From the NCBI RefSeq assembly GCF_019175385.1, contig NC_083340.1:16256336-16320335 (forward strand): 64,000 bases of DNA, read 5' to 3'. The translations under genes and the position numbers were made by a program. Source of the DNA: Lycium barbarum. Taxonomy: Eukaryota > Streptophyta > Magnoliopsida > Solanales > Solanaceae. A model generated the notes under the pieces. It saw only the letters and a list, made by a program, of their open reading frames with translations, was not told the origin of the DNA and did no database searches. Positions 47,451-59,092 of this stretch are shown here, piece by piece. The stretch's first letter is position 1. Every line of letters starts with the position of its first letter.

Positions 47451-49715
47451 AAATTTCCAGACATATCGTTTTAAGAAAATTATATGGTTCGGATTTTTGC
47501 TAGCTCAACTTCTAATAAAATCAAAGCAAACTTATTCGAATTTTTTAATCGGTTTGATTTGATCTTTAAATTTTGATTAGCTCTTTGGACTTGATCTGAA
47601 CACTCCTATCTATGAGTATGGCACCGTCTTTGGAAAAAACATTTTTTTAAGATTGTAGCATAAATTAAATTTATACTGTAATATGTAAAAAAGTATTTTT
47701 TTTAAATTTTGTAGTGATCAAATATTGGAGTTTTCCATGTTACTAATGTTTATTGCCTTGTGGGGGAAACGTGAAAGAGGGTCCTTTTCCTGTTTTAATT
47801 ATTACAAATCCCTGATTGTCTCCGTAATTTTAGCTTTCATTTAAGGACTCGTGTTAAAGTTCTCTTTTAAATTCTCTCTTTAATTTCCTTTTCTGATTTT
47901 TTTTTTCTCCTTTTTTAAAGAACGTGCTCAGATTCCAAAAGTCACCAGAAAGGAACAATTGAAAAATCCCCAAGAGCTGTAGGAAAGCTACCTAGTTATT
48001 ACCTTAAATAACAAAGAGTAAAAGTTTTCTTTGCACTAGTAACTTTTCAAAGAGAAAAGTAATAGTATGAGCCTATTTGAATTGACTTATTTTAGGTGCT
48101 TTTAAGCCAAAAATAGCTTTAAGCACTTTTAGAATGTTTAAGTAAAATAAAAAAGTATTTTTAAGTATTTATTTTAAAATTAAAATAACAAAAATAAGCG
48201 AAAAATCATAAGTTAGAATTTCTAACTTATGGCTTTTTGGCTTATAAGTCAAAAGCCATAAGCCCATCAAACGGGCTCTATATTTCTACAATGTTATATG
48301 AACATTTGTTCATAGCACTATCATAATTTGTGACACTTCTGAGTTTCTCATTTATAAACTTAACCTTTTAAGCAAAGTTTGTCTTACTTTTAATTTGACA
48401 AAATTAAAATATTGTTCTGTTAAATAAGTGTCATTAAGAAATTTGGTACTAAAATGCAAAATTGTTGTTTCAAACGCTCTAAACTTGATGTTCCAATGGA
48501 AGTCCCACAAAGTGGAATATCATGCTTAACCTCAAAAACTTTAGAAGATGTAACAAAGTTCACAAGTTTTTCAACTTTAATTTGAAAAATTCCTTTTAAC
48601 TTCAACAATTATTATTCCGAACGCATGTAGTGATACTACAAAAGTTATTTTTACTATGAACTTTCGTTTCAAACTCAACAGTACAGTATATAGTCCGTCT
48701 ATTAATTTTTTAAGTCAATGGTGTAATTAAGGCATAAACATAAAATTTGATATCTACTTATCCCGTCAAGAGATCATACGGTGGAATGTTAAATGTTCCT
48801 CCACTAATCACAGATTCCGATTTTGAACTCTGATATTAATGATCCTTTTTGTTAGAAAGCACTAGCTAAAATCTTTCCCCATAATTAGACTTTCTACTAT
48901 ACGAATCTGAATTAATGAATTTTAATGATCGAATGAATTAAAAAACAATCACTTAGATATCCAGCAATGAAGAAGAAGAAAATAGTTTAGTTCATCATAC
49001 ATAAAATACATTTTTATCATTTTCAAAATTTAAGAATTTCATTTTACTACTTTACAAGAAAACAAAATGTTAGTAGGACACGCATTGAGATAAAATGGAT
49101 AGAATTGGATATCAATTAGATTGCATGTGGATCAAGAAAAGAGAATGATAACATTGTTGTAGAAGTTGTGGTCCCTTGGTGGAATGAATTAATAATTTTC
49201 CCTTTTTCTTCATCATACAAACAGCAAACACATCATGGGATTACTGAAAAGATACACAAACTTATATTATTATATTGAGTATTCATTTATTTTTTTCATT
49301 GAATAATCCATATTTTAATGGAGTATTTGTTGAAAGTAAGAATGTAAATGAACTTTTGGGTTGTATGGGGTTGTTTAATTTATAAATGGTTTCTATTTTT
49401 TAATCATTATTCCTCGTCCTCTTAATTATATGTATAAAGTATTTAGTCTTTCTGTTTTATATTACTTACTGGATTATTACTTAAGAGAATGGAATGCTTA
49501 TAGTGGGGTAGTTTAGACTGTTCTATCATACATGTGACGCACCAAAATACCTCTAAGACAGCAAGACAAAATGTGATCACGTAGGAAAAGTAAACTTATT
49601 GATAACAACAATATTAATATAATAAGATTACAAAAATCTCAATAGGGTTTTGTCATCAACACTTTATAGTCAAACGATAAGTATGAATTTGATTCTATCC
49701 TCTTCCTTTCTATTA
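47451..49715. other. AT-rich spacer
   Basis: No gene is seen. The region includes a decayed MITE-like stretch (about 48080-48280). Otherwise it is unremarkable AT-rich DNA with short chance frames. Confidence 0.4.
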
Positions 49716-49717
49716 TC

Positions 49718-49721
<4 letters not shown>

Positions 49722-49782
<61 letters not shown>
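49722..49782. repeat. AT dinucleotide microsatellite
   Basis: About 60 bases of uninterrupted TA repeats end directly at the ctag of 49783-49786. A shorter TA run is at about 51835-51856. Confidence 0.95.
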
Positions 49783-49783
<1 letters not shown>

Positions 49784-50591
49784 TAGTTACACGAGGCCCG
49801 GGCTTACTCTTATCAAAATTTCTTAGTCGGCTAATTAAATAAATTTTAACCAAAAGATTATAGGAGAATTAGCAAATCCGAAAGGGAAACAAGTAACTCG
49901 ACATTTCTTAACGTAATGTGATTTAAATTATGTAAAATAATTACAACTTGGTGAAAATTATAAATTGAAAATATTGGTATTTTTCTGAATGTGTGAGCAT
50001 GTGATCTCTTTATTTACGGAAATAAATTATTATTTTTCTTGCATTTATGCTTTAATTTCACTCGTGATATTTCATGTGGTAAGAGTTTATGCTAGTTAAA
50101 TATGGTGATTTAAGCTTAGTAATTTAGACGAAATTAAGAAAGAAACTAACATTAAATGAATCTCAAGAATCAATTTTGCCTTCATATATAGTTTACGCTT
50201 AAAAATAATAATTATCAGCTAAATTTCAATTTATATTACATTTTGTTAGTTTTTAATTATCAAAATATCAATTTAAAATATTAAGTTGATCTAATTCAAT
50301 TTAACTTCAAAGTTTAGTTAGATTGACTATTGTGAAACGAAAAGCGCCACATAAATTGAAACGACGGAGAATAATTAGTGAGATCTAATAAATGCTCCAG
50401 TTGGAAATGTAAATGTGACTCCAAAGTTGCCTAAATTTTGCCAAAACTTATAATGACAAATAACGTAAAGGGCAATCTAATATCTTCTTCGATCTATATT
50501 ATATGGTGTTTTAGCTTGGACACACCCATAAGAAATCACTTATATCCCTATAAAGGAAGAAGTGTTTTCACTAAATACCCTTAATTAAATA

Positions 50592-51137
50592 CAGTCAGAC
50601 TTCTCTATAACAACATCCGCATATAACAACACCTCTCTATAACAGTCAAGTTTTTTTGGAACCGATTTTTTATGTTATATTTTACTTTTACATAACAACA
50701 TTTCGCTTATAACAACAACAACCAACTTTATAACAGTGCGCTCTTTATAAAATTACCCGCATATAATAGCTATCCTTTTTTTTCTTTTGGTAATTTAATA
50801 ATTAACTCTCTTATAAAAATAGAATATCGATGATTACCAATAATAAGTGTAGAGATTTTGACAAAATATTTGATCATTTAATACAATATTTATGACTAAA
50901 AATGTCACATGTATATTCTTAATTTCATCATTAAAAAAAATTCCTTCGTTATACAAAGTGTAATTAAGCTTAGAATTTGAGAATTAAAAATAAAAAATTA
51001 GATTTTATGCATCTTTTTTGCCTATAAAAGTGAAATATTATTTAAATGTTAATGTTGTTAGAGGTGTATAACAGTCATTCTCTATAACAGTCAAGAAATT
51101 TCAGACCCAACGATGATGCTATAGAGAGGTTTGACTG
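50592..51137. mobile_element. Emigrant-like (pogo type) MITE, 546 bp
   Basis: The element starts cagtcagacttctctataac and its opposite strand starts cagtcaaacctctctatagc. It is flanked by TA on both sides (50590-50591 and 51138-51139). TA duplication plus CAGTnnAACcTCTATA-type ends match the Emigrant/pogo class. Sub-terminal copies of the motif (ctctataacagtcaag) occur inside each end, near 50636 and 51081. There is no transposase. Confidence 0.8.
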
Positions 51138-51335
51138 TAGTCTCAATTATATATGGATTCTTGGTTATGTTTTTATTCACGTTTCCAAATAAGAGTAAAT
51201 TTGAATAAAATCATAAATAGCTTCTTGATTACGTAAAAATTATTTTTTCGAACCAAATATAAAAACTAAAATTATACAGAATATGAAGCGGAGGAAGTAA
51301 AGTGCAAAAAAGTTTCATAAATAGTTACTAACAAT

Positions 51336-51490
51336 CAGAGGCGGATCTAGGATTTAAATTTTAGGGGTTCAATATCTTAAATTTTTAGTACTAAATCATT
51401 TTATTTCTAAAGTTATGAATTTATATCTACTATTTATTGTAAATTTGGGGTTCAATTGAACCCCAAGTTATAGTGCTTCATCTGCCTCTG
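51336..51490. mobile_element. Short MITE (155 bp) with CAGAGGCGGAT ends
   Basis: The left end cagaggcggatctagg and the inverted right end cagaggcagatgaagc are imperfect terminal repeats. The interior has a smaller inverted pair (aggggttcaat and attgaacccc). This looks like a common Solanaceae repeat, probably hAT-like, but I see no clean 8-bp duplication. Confidence 0.55.
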
Positions 51491-52573
51491 TTAATAAATA
51501 AAACAATAACTAATTCCAGATGTCCACGGAGGAATGGACTCAGGAGTGCAAAATTAATTAGCAATAACCACGTGTGTACCACAATCACCATATGAAGAAG
51601 TTATTATAGTACATATATCACGTCACCCGCAAAAATTGGACTAAGTGCCCAAGTATTACCACAGACGACTTGAAAGTGCTTTGATTTTTGTACTAACACT
51701 CTCTAATAAATGAAGTAATAAAGAACAAAAATTGGGGCTAATTTGAAAAAGGATATCTTCTGGTTGCTGAGCCTTAGTTGAAATTCAACTAAGGACGATA
51801 AAAACTTTTGATTGCCCCTTATTACATATAGTAATATATATATATATATATATATAACTGGCAAAAGAAAAGGATAAAAGAAGATATCAGTGTGTAAATT
51901 CAATTCTTAGTTTCTTACTATCCCTTTAATTAATTCCATGTCCTCTTCACTGATCTCCCTATGTAATGGGACAACAATTTAAAAGATTTGGGCAGTGTAA
52001 AATATTTTTCTAAACATGGCTACTTAACTTTAAGAGATGAAAATTAATGCTCTTTATAGACTTCTTAATGAATAGGAGTATATTTTAATTGATGAACTCT
52101 TAGTATCTACACTTTAAATATGGGATCTATTCGAATTCCAATACATTTACCTAGTTTTATTAGCTAATAGTAAGGGGTCTTGTTACTTTAACAATAATAA
52201 TAATTAAAAAAAAAAGGTGTATTGTTATAATACGCAAGCACTTTGCTATAGCCATTTTCATATTACAAATTGTACGATTTATTAGACAATACATTGTACT
52301 TTACAACATCTGATAAGGGTACAAACTCAAGTCATGCAATTCTCTTTCTACCTGTTTAACCAGTAGAGAAACAATTTTTGGAAAAACAAATAATAAAATG
52401 AAGTAAAAGAAATAATTGATAATCCACCAAAAAGTAACAATATAAATTAGGCCATCACAAGTTCACAAGTATTTAAGATGTAACTTTCACTAGTGTAGTT
52501 ATCAGGGAATCTGGTCAGCTAACTCCTCAACAGCTAAATAACAACTTTAATCACGAGATTTGTTAAAAGCTGA
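51491..52573. other. AT-rich spacer
   Basis: I see no gene or bounded repeat in this stretch beyond the short TA run at about 51835-51856. Confidence 0.4.
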
Positions 52574-52839
52574 TTAATGAAAGCTATTGAGTGGTCCATT
52601 TTCTATAATATATGGTTCCTATCATTGTCAATTCCACAGACAAAAGAAAATCACGTGCATTATTGGGGTCCATATGTGATATTAGCATGCTTTTGTCAAT
52701 TGCCTACATCAATCAATTACCTTATTTCCAAAAAGTTGGTTTATTTGGGTAACTGTTTCGTAAGACAGAGTTTTTCATGGGCAGAATTTTATAAAATTCT
52801 GACTTAAGACAGAGTTTTGAGTGCCTTGCGAATCGAAAC

Positions 52840-52995
52840 ATCTGTCTTACGAAAATTCGTTCTTTCTTTTTACTGAGTTGGGGTTCAAACCCAAAATCTC
52901 GAGGTATTAGGCGAAGGGCAAAAATTAAAGACCACCAATTTGAAGGACCAAAATTAAAGAATGAAGGGTAATCCGCGCAAAAAAAAAAAAATGTT
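52840..52995. mobile_element. Foldback-family terminal piece, copy 1
   Basis: It contains ggggttcaaacccaaaatct, gggcaaaaattaaagacc and ggtaatccgcgcaaaa, the same order as the right ends at 56290-56385, 56700-56880 and 58800-58912. Only this end is recognisable here, so the copy is truncated. Confidence 0.6.
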
Positions 52996-53032
52996 TAAAA
53001 CAGATGGTTCACCCGTTGTCCTCACAATAGGC

Positions 53033-53891
53033 TAAAGGTGGTAACCGGTTTGGCCTTACCGGTTTTAACCGGTAATCGGACCGGTTAAACCGGAACCGGT
53101 AGAACCGGTTAACCGGTTCCGGTTAACCGTTTAATGGTTTACCGGTCCGGTTTCAATATTTTGGAAACCGGAACCGGTAAAACAGGTAAAACCGAAACCG
53201 GACCGGTTAAACCGGTTTAACCGGTAAAAAATTAAAAAAAAAAAAAAAACTAAAGTATATAAGTAAGTATATATAGTATATAGTACATATATATAAGTAT
53301 ATATAGTATATATATTAAGTTATACACATATATAAGTATATATAGTATATATAGTACATATATATAAGTATATATAGTATATATATTAAGTTATACACAT
53401 ATATAAGTATATATAGTATATAAATATATATAGTATATATAGTATATATAGTAGATATGTATATATAGTATATATATTAAGTTATACACATATATAAGTA
53501 TATATAGTATATAAATATTTAGTATATACATATATATACTATATGTATAACTTATATATATATTAAGTTATACATATATATAAGTATATGTAAGTTATAC
53601 ATATATATGTATACGAAAAACACTATTCTGTATTGCTGACTTGCTGTTAGGCTGTTAGTCAGTAAATATTTAAACTTTAATTATAAAGTTGTATAACATA
53701 TGAAAATATAGCTACAATATACAAATAAATACTATAATATATATATATAATACAAAAAATAAAAAAAAAATAGATTTTAACCACTCCAAACCGGACCGAT
53801 TCCGGTTTGAGGTTTAAAACCGATAAACCGGAAACGGCCGGTTCCTTAACCGGTTTCAACCGGTTCCGGTTGCAACCGGTTGCCACCTTTA
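53033..53891. mobile_element. CCGGTT-rich non-autonomous element, hAT-like
   Basis: The ends are 18-bp inverted repeats, taaaggtggtaaccggtt and its partner with one mismatch (53874-53891). Inside each end are many overlapping ccggtt/aaccgg palindromes (53039-53225 and 53785-53880). The centre is an AT minisatellite built on agtatatatagtatat (about 53255-53620). The ends resemble short hAT-type termini. There is no coding capacity and no target duplication is visible. Confidence 0.65.
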
Positions 53892-54075
53892 ATGAAAGCT
53901 ATTGAGTGGTCCATTTTCTATAATATATGGTTCCTATCATTGTCAATTCCACAGACAAAAGAAAATCACGTGCATTATTGGGGTCCATATGTGATATTAG
54001 CATGCTTTTGTCAATTGCCTACATCAATCAATTACCTTATTTCCAAAAAGTTGGTTTATTTGGGTAACTGTTTTA

Positions 54076-54800
54076 GTAAATGATCTCCTATGACCATTTG
54101 CTTACAATTTGAATATATAAAATGACCTTTTACAGAATATTTGTGTGCTGTTTTTAAATATCTTATGCGTAAAAATAAAAATCTCTTATAAAACTGACGT
54201 AAATTTAAAAATAATAAAAATAAATTTATAAAAGACTACAAAGCCAATTGACCTGTAATTTTTAGTCAATTAGCTTATTTATTATTACCTTCATCATTAT
54301 CGAATGTGAATTTCTCCTTTTAAGAATGTGTTATCTAAAAATTAAAACACTAGCATAATCTAATATAATAACCTCTTGATAAGTAAAAAAATCCGGATCA
54401 ACCAATAAACTTATTCACATGAGGGTTTATAACAAATAAATGGATGCAAAATATATGTCTGATATAGATATTTATCTCTTAAATCATGATTAAGTGATAT
54501 ATTTTTGATAATTTTATCTTAAAATAAAGTTAATTTAATTAAATATAAACATCGAATGTAAATAATAATTTTTATTTATAACTACTAGTAGAAATAGAAT
54601 GGAAAGGTAAGTGCCAATATTTCGAACTTGGACCAGCAATAGACTAATGGTAAGAGTAGTTGGTTTTAACAGCTCATAGTAGCCCTCTCGTGATTGTGAA
54701 TTTGTGAGCAAACTAAGTGACAAGATTATCTCTGTCACATCTTAATTCAATTATGGCATTTTGTCTTTCTTCTTCTCCTCCTTTTTTCTCTAATAATATA
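54076..54800. other. AT-rich spacer
   Basis: No gene is recognised. A stretch near 54625-54680 resembles a degraded tRNA-related repeat but lacks the defining boxes. Confidence 0.35.
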
Positions 54801-54811
54801 TAGTAATAAAT

Positions 54812-54999
54812 TTTCTCCATTTCAATTTATGTGATAAATTTTTCTTTTTAATCCTTTTTAAAAAAAATGTTATCTTTCTATTTTTACAAATAAATTAACT
54901 TAATGAGATGATGTATAATAACAAATTTTAAAAGTCTTATATTTTTTCTTAAATTGCGTTCCTATTCAAATGATGACATATAAATTGAGACGGAGGGAG
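54812..54999. mobile_element. Stowaway-type MITE
   Basis: The right end reads aaattgagacggagggag followed by TA (55000-55001), the classic Stowaway terminus. The left end, ctccatttcaatttatgtga, is a decayed inverted match. The interior is AT-rich and about 190 bp in all. Confidence 0.7.
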
Positions 55000-55001
55000 T
55001 A

Positions 55002-56004
55002 ACACAATACTACTTTTGGCTTTAGTAGGGATGGTTGGTCTTTCTCATGAAAGCAAATATGATTAGTTTATTACTTCCGCATAAATCGCAATAATTATGC
55101 AATAAAAAAAATAAGGGAGGTTACTTTTTAATAAGTCAACTATCATCATGCTTTAAGAGGACCACTTCACTTCACACTAGGCAGGATGACTTTTTTAATT
55201 TTATCTAAAATAAAAGGGAATATGTTCATTGGGTTAGCAGCTCATGAAGAAGAGATGGTCACAAAGAAAGACTAACAAGTTTTTAGGTTACGGAAATTTT
55301 TGAGTAGGGATGTGCATAATATCTAACACAGAATCTCACATAATCGAAACGAGAGAAACGAGAGAGTAAAATGAAATTTTTTATAAGTCATAACATGAAT
55401 TGGCATGGTACACATGTTTTTGGGTTTGATAATGACATAGTCCATGAGACAAATATGTGAGACTTATTGAAACAAATCGGATACGAGCTATTGCCGTGCC
55501 ATTGGGCTATTGATTTTTTAAAAAATAAATCAATTTAAGAGGTAAGAATTTGTAGAAAAGTTTTTCCTTGATAAATATTTTCTGACAGCCAAACATTACA
55601 AAAATGGCTTTCTTTTGGAAAACAATTTTGAAAAATATGTACCATATACCAAACAAACGTAAGGCGGTTACTTAATTGTATAAGACAATAATCAGCACAA
55701 CAAATGTTACTAAAATAAATGATTAGTGAAATTTGGGGAAATAGAATTTGGGAGCTATAAAAATCCGTGACTAAGGAAAGAGAAACGAAAAAGACTATCA
55801 GAATCAAACTTTGCACCTATACCAACGGGGGAGTTAGGTTTGAGAGAAAGGGGTTTAATTGAATCTCCTTTTTCGAACACTATACATATAGCGTAAAAAT
55901 ATAATTTTGTATTATATACAAATTATCAAATTTTAATGACATAAGAGAGTATTCTAGTACAATGAGAAATTCATTGGACTTGAGGGAAACTGCTGGATTC
56001 AGAT
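55002..56004. other. Spacer without recognised genes
   Basis: Short chance frames only. I see no exon, tRNA or bounded repeat. Confidence 0.4.
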
Positions 56005-56010
56005 GAGTCA

Positions 56011-56385
56011 TTTGCACGATTGTCCTTCAAAGGCACTGGTCTCTAATTTTTGTCCCTCGAACTGGTGTCCTTCGCTAAAAATTTCTTGATTTTGAGTTCG
56101 AACCCCCGCTCAGTAAAAAAAAAAAATCACAAGGTAGATTTTGGATTCGCAAGCCATCAGGCAGAGTTTAAGGCCTAACTTTTACCCGAATAGACCTAAT
56201 TTTGGGTAAAAGTTTGCCTTATGACTTAACTTTTGGCCAAATAGGCCTAACTTTGCTACAAATCTCTGCCTTGTGAAATTCCCTTTCTTTTTTTTATTTA
56301 AACTCGGGTTCAAACCCAAAACCTCGGGATATTAAGCGAACGACAACAATTAAAGACCACCAATTTGAAGGCCAATCCGCACAAA
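56011..56385. mobile_element. Foldback-family element, copy 2 (both ends present)
   Basis: The left end tttgcacgattgtccttcaa pairs with the inverted right end tttgtgcggattggccttca. The pairing continues through phrases equivalent to tctttaatttttg, gtccttcgct and ttcgaaccc over about 110 bases per arm. The gttcgaaccc in each arm matches a pol III B-box core, but no A box is seen, so I do not call a SINE. Confidence 0.65.
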
Positions 56386-56398
56386 AAAAAAAAAAAAA

Positions 56399-56416
56399 GG
56401 GGGGGGGGGGGGGGGG
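56399..56416. repeat. Run of 18 G
   Basis: An uninterrupted G homopolymer follows directly after a run of about 16 A (56383-56398). It separates two foldback-family copies. Confidence 0.95.
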
Positions 56417-56878
56417 CAATGTGGTCTTTAAATTTTGCCTCTCATATTTGAAATCTTTAAATTTTGCCTTTCGGCTAAAACTCATGGGTTCCAGGTTCGA
56501 ACCCTCACTCAGTCAAAATTTTAAAAAAAAATCGTAAGGCAGAGTTTAAATTTCGTTACGCCCCCACCGGCATACACTTGTTAAGGAATTACCAAAGTTA
56601 TGCCGGACCTGGCATACTTATGCCTTATGGGCAGACTTGGCATAAGTATGCCGGCATACACGCGACCCAAATCTTGCCTTGCAATTTTTATTTTTTTTAA
56701 TTTATGCTTGAGCGGGGGTTCGAACCCAGAACCTCATGATTTCTGCGTAAACGCTCAGGGTTGCAATGAGAAGGGCAAAAATTAAAGACCAGCAGTATGA
56801 GGGGCATAATTTAAAGACCGCAAATATGAGGGGCAAAATTTAAAGGCCGCCCCAAAAGAAGGGCAATCCGCGCAAAAA
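56417..56878. mobile_element. Foldback-family element, copy 3
   Basis: The left arm (tggtctttaaattttgcc, then ggttcgaaccct) pairs with the right arm (gggggttcgaaccc, then gggcaaaaattaaagacc, and ending gggcaatccgcgcaaaa). The left tip is cut at the G run. The centre has a palindromic cluster of atgccggcat and cttatgcc phrases (56560-56665). Confidence 0.65.
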
Positions 56879-57124
56879 AAATGTAAAAACAATTATGAAA
56901 AATTTACTTGTCATAACTACTTCTAAGACCTATTTATGAATAGTAACTACCTTTTATTTTATTTATTGTTCATAACTAAAATATTTTCTTAAATTACACA
57001 TCATAACTAGTGTCCTATATTTCATAAGTTTTTGTTTTAAATTGGTTTTCTCTCACCTCTCAAATCTATTTCTCCCTCACCCTTCTTTTTCTCTCTCTCC
57101 GTTCCCTCTCTTGCCCCCAGATCT

Positions 57125-57807
57125 GTGAGATCTACTTCCCTTGCCTGGACCCTCCGAATGCCGCCCTCGATCTGTGAGATCTACTTCCATTGATTAGCTT
57201 ATGATTAGCAGAAACTGATCTATGACTGCCAAATTCACTTTTATTCTTTGATGAACTGAATGCCCCATCACAGTTTGCTGATTCCAAGCAGTACCAAAAT
57301 TTCAAGCTTTTCCTTCCATTAGTTTGCTGATTCCAAGTAGTACCAAAAATCCTTTGAGACCCTCTAAGTTTCTCTGATTTACAAATCTCTGAAGCAAAAC
57401 TCACTGATTTTTCACCAGAAGCAGTTAAAGAAGTCTTATTTTTTCTAAGTGGAACAATTCCAAATTCATCAGTATCCACAACCCCACAAGTTATCAAATT
57501 CCTGAAAATACTTGAAGCCCCATTTGAATAACTTTTACTCTTGTTCAATTTCGGGTTTTTTGACGTTTTTTTCCGAACTCTGAGTACTATTTTATTCTCC
57601 ATTTTCTTTAACATGATCATCTGTTTTCTTATTGATTTTCATTGAGCCAAAAGAAGCAGAGGAAGCAGAAGAATTTGATGAAAAAGAAGAACTGTTCTCA
57701 AAGTTGTTAACTTTTTCTTTTTCTTGGATTTTTGGTGAATCTGTGATTAGTGTGGAAGTTGGAGATTCTTCTTCAATCTCTGAAGGGATTTTCTTTGATG
57801 AATCCAT
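57125..57807 (-). pseudogene. Serine-rich gene fragment of unknown function, frameshifted
   Basis: The minus strand opens at 57807 with MDSSKKIPSEIEEESPTSTL and a Ser-rich stretch (FSSNSSASSASFGSMKINKK). A frame change near 57600 then leads into NKIVLRVRKKTSKNPKLNKS, IFRNLITCGVVDTDEFGIVP and RGSQRIFGTTWNQQTNGRKS, stopping at 57132. The two parts read as one nuclear-type or regulatory-type low-complexity protein broken by a small indel. A short internal duplication (ggtact-cttggaatcagcaaact twice) is present near 57275 and 57325. I do not recognise the family. It sits between dispersed repeats, so a captured fragment is likely. Confidence 0.5.
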
Positions 57808-58139
57808 TGAAGGATCTTGATCTTGTTTGGTTTGTTCCTTACTTTTCCGACACTGCCACTTCTTCTCCGCGGCGGCAGCGGTGGTTCACTGGCCATAAGA
57901 TTTTTACTGTAAGGATAGTAGTGAAGGCGAAGAAAGTGCAGTGCATCAACACGCCCTCAAATTCCAACGCCCGTCCACCATTAAACTGCTTTTTTGATCA
58001 AATTGCTCTATGTTTTTCGTTAATAATTGTTGAATCTCTTCTCTCATTGATAATGACACTATTCTACCGCCCCTCCGGCATGAATCCAACGCACACTCCA
58101 CCTCCGATGAGAGTTGTGGAGCTTCATGCTCACCAAGTG

Positions 58140-58600
58140 TTTGATAAAACATTTCAGTATATTTCAGTGTATTGTTTCAGTATATTTCAGTATATTTCGT
58201 TGTATTTCAATGTATTTCTAATTTATGAAATAGTTTTTGATATATTTCATTGTATTCCATTGTATATACGCATACTACAATTTTATATTTCTTAAACAAT
58301 CAACCATATTTCATTGTATTCCAATGTATATTTTTCTGTATTTGGAAGTATTTCTAAAAGTTTGGAATGGAGTAATTTGGAGAGAGAAACGTGGGTTGTT
58401 ATGGAACTTCAACAGTTATGCGTGATAGTTGATTTAATTTGACTTACCATTTAAAATGAAAGAAGAGAATCTATTCCATAAATACAACCTATTTTTACTC
58501 TGCCAGATTTTGTATTTCAGTGTATTTCAAAAATGCGAACTCTGCCGGATTTTGTATTTCCGTGTATTTCCCTGTATTTCAAAAACGCGAAATACAACCG
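58140..58600. repeat. TATTTCA-GTGTATTTC simple-repeat region
   Basis: Dense imperfect repeats of tgtatttca / gtatatttc fill 58150-58345 and recur at 58510-58590. It is low complexity and non-coding. Confidence 0.65.
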
Positions 58601-58799
58601 AATACAACAAAAACTAGCTACGATTTGTAAATATAGAAAAAGTAGCTATAAATTGTTAGAAGCTATTAAAAGGTAGCTGTTTATGTAAGTTTCACTAACT
58701 TTTAACTAGTAGATAATTAACCAAAATTTAAAAAGAGTTTATTGGGTAATTTATGTGAATATCACACCGGCCAATTCGCAGAATTACCCGGCCAATTAG

Positions 58800-58912
58800 C
58801 CGAAGGGCAAAAATTAAAGACTAGCAATATGAGAGGCATAATTTAAAGCCCACAAATATAAGGGATAAAATTTAAAGACCGCCCCAAAAGAAGGGCAATC
58901 CGCGCAAAAAAA
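58800..58912. mobile_element. Foldback-family terminal piece, copy 4
   Basis: It has gggcaaaaattaaagac, aggcataatttaaag, gaccgccccaaaagaag and ggcaatccgcgcaaaa in the same order as the right end of copy 3 (56765-56878). The opposite end is not seen nearby. Confidence 0.6.
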
Positions 58913-59092
58913 AATGTCAAATAACCTCACTAGTTGCGAATACCACCAGTTAGTACCTGAATCAAAAGATTTACTCCCTCTACTCAAATGATTATCACAT
59001 TTTTTCTTAACCATTAATGCCAACCCATTAAATGTTGACAAACTTGTAAATGTACGTGTTAGGCTGCTGATATGAAAAAGGACCGTAACTTA

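Larger units (their letters stand above)
52574..54073. repeat. 185-bp perfect direct repeats enclosing a 1.13-kb composite insertion
   Basis: Positions 52574-52758 and 53889-54073 appear identical over 185 bases (offset 1315). The left copy keeps natural-looking sequence upstream, and the right copy keeps it downstream. Between them are a foldback-family piece (about 52759-52995) and a CCGGTT-rich element (53033-53891). The right boundary of that element overlaps the first bases of the right repeat. Confidence 0.85.
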
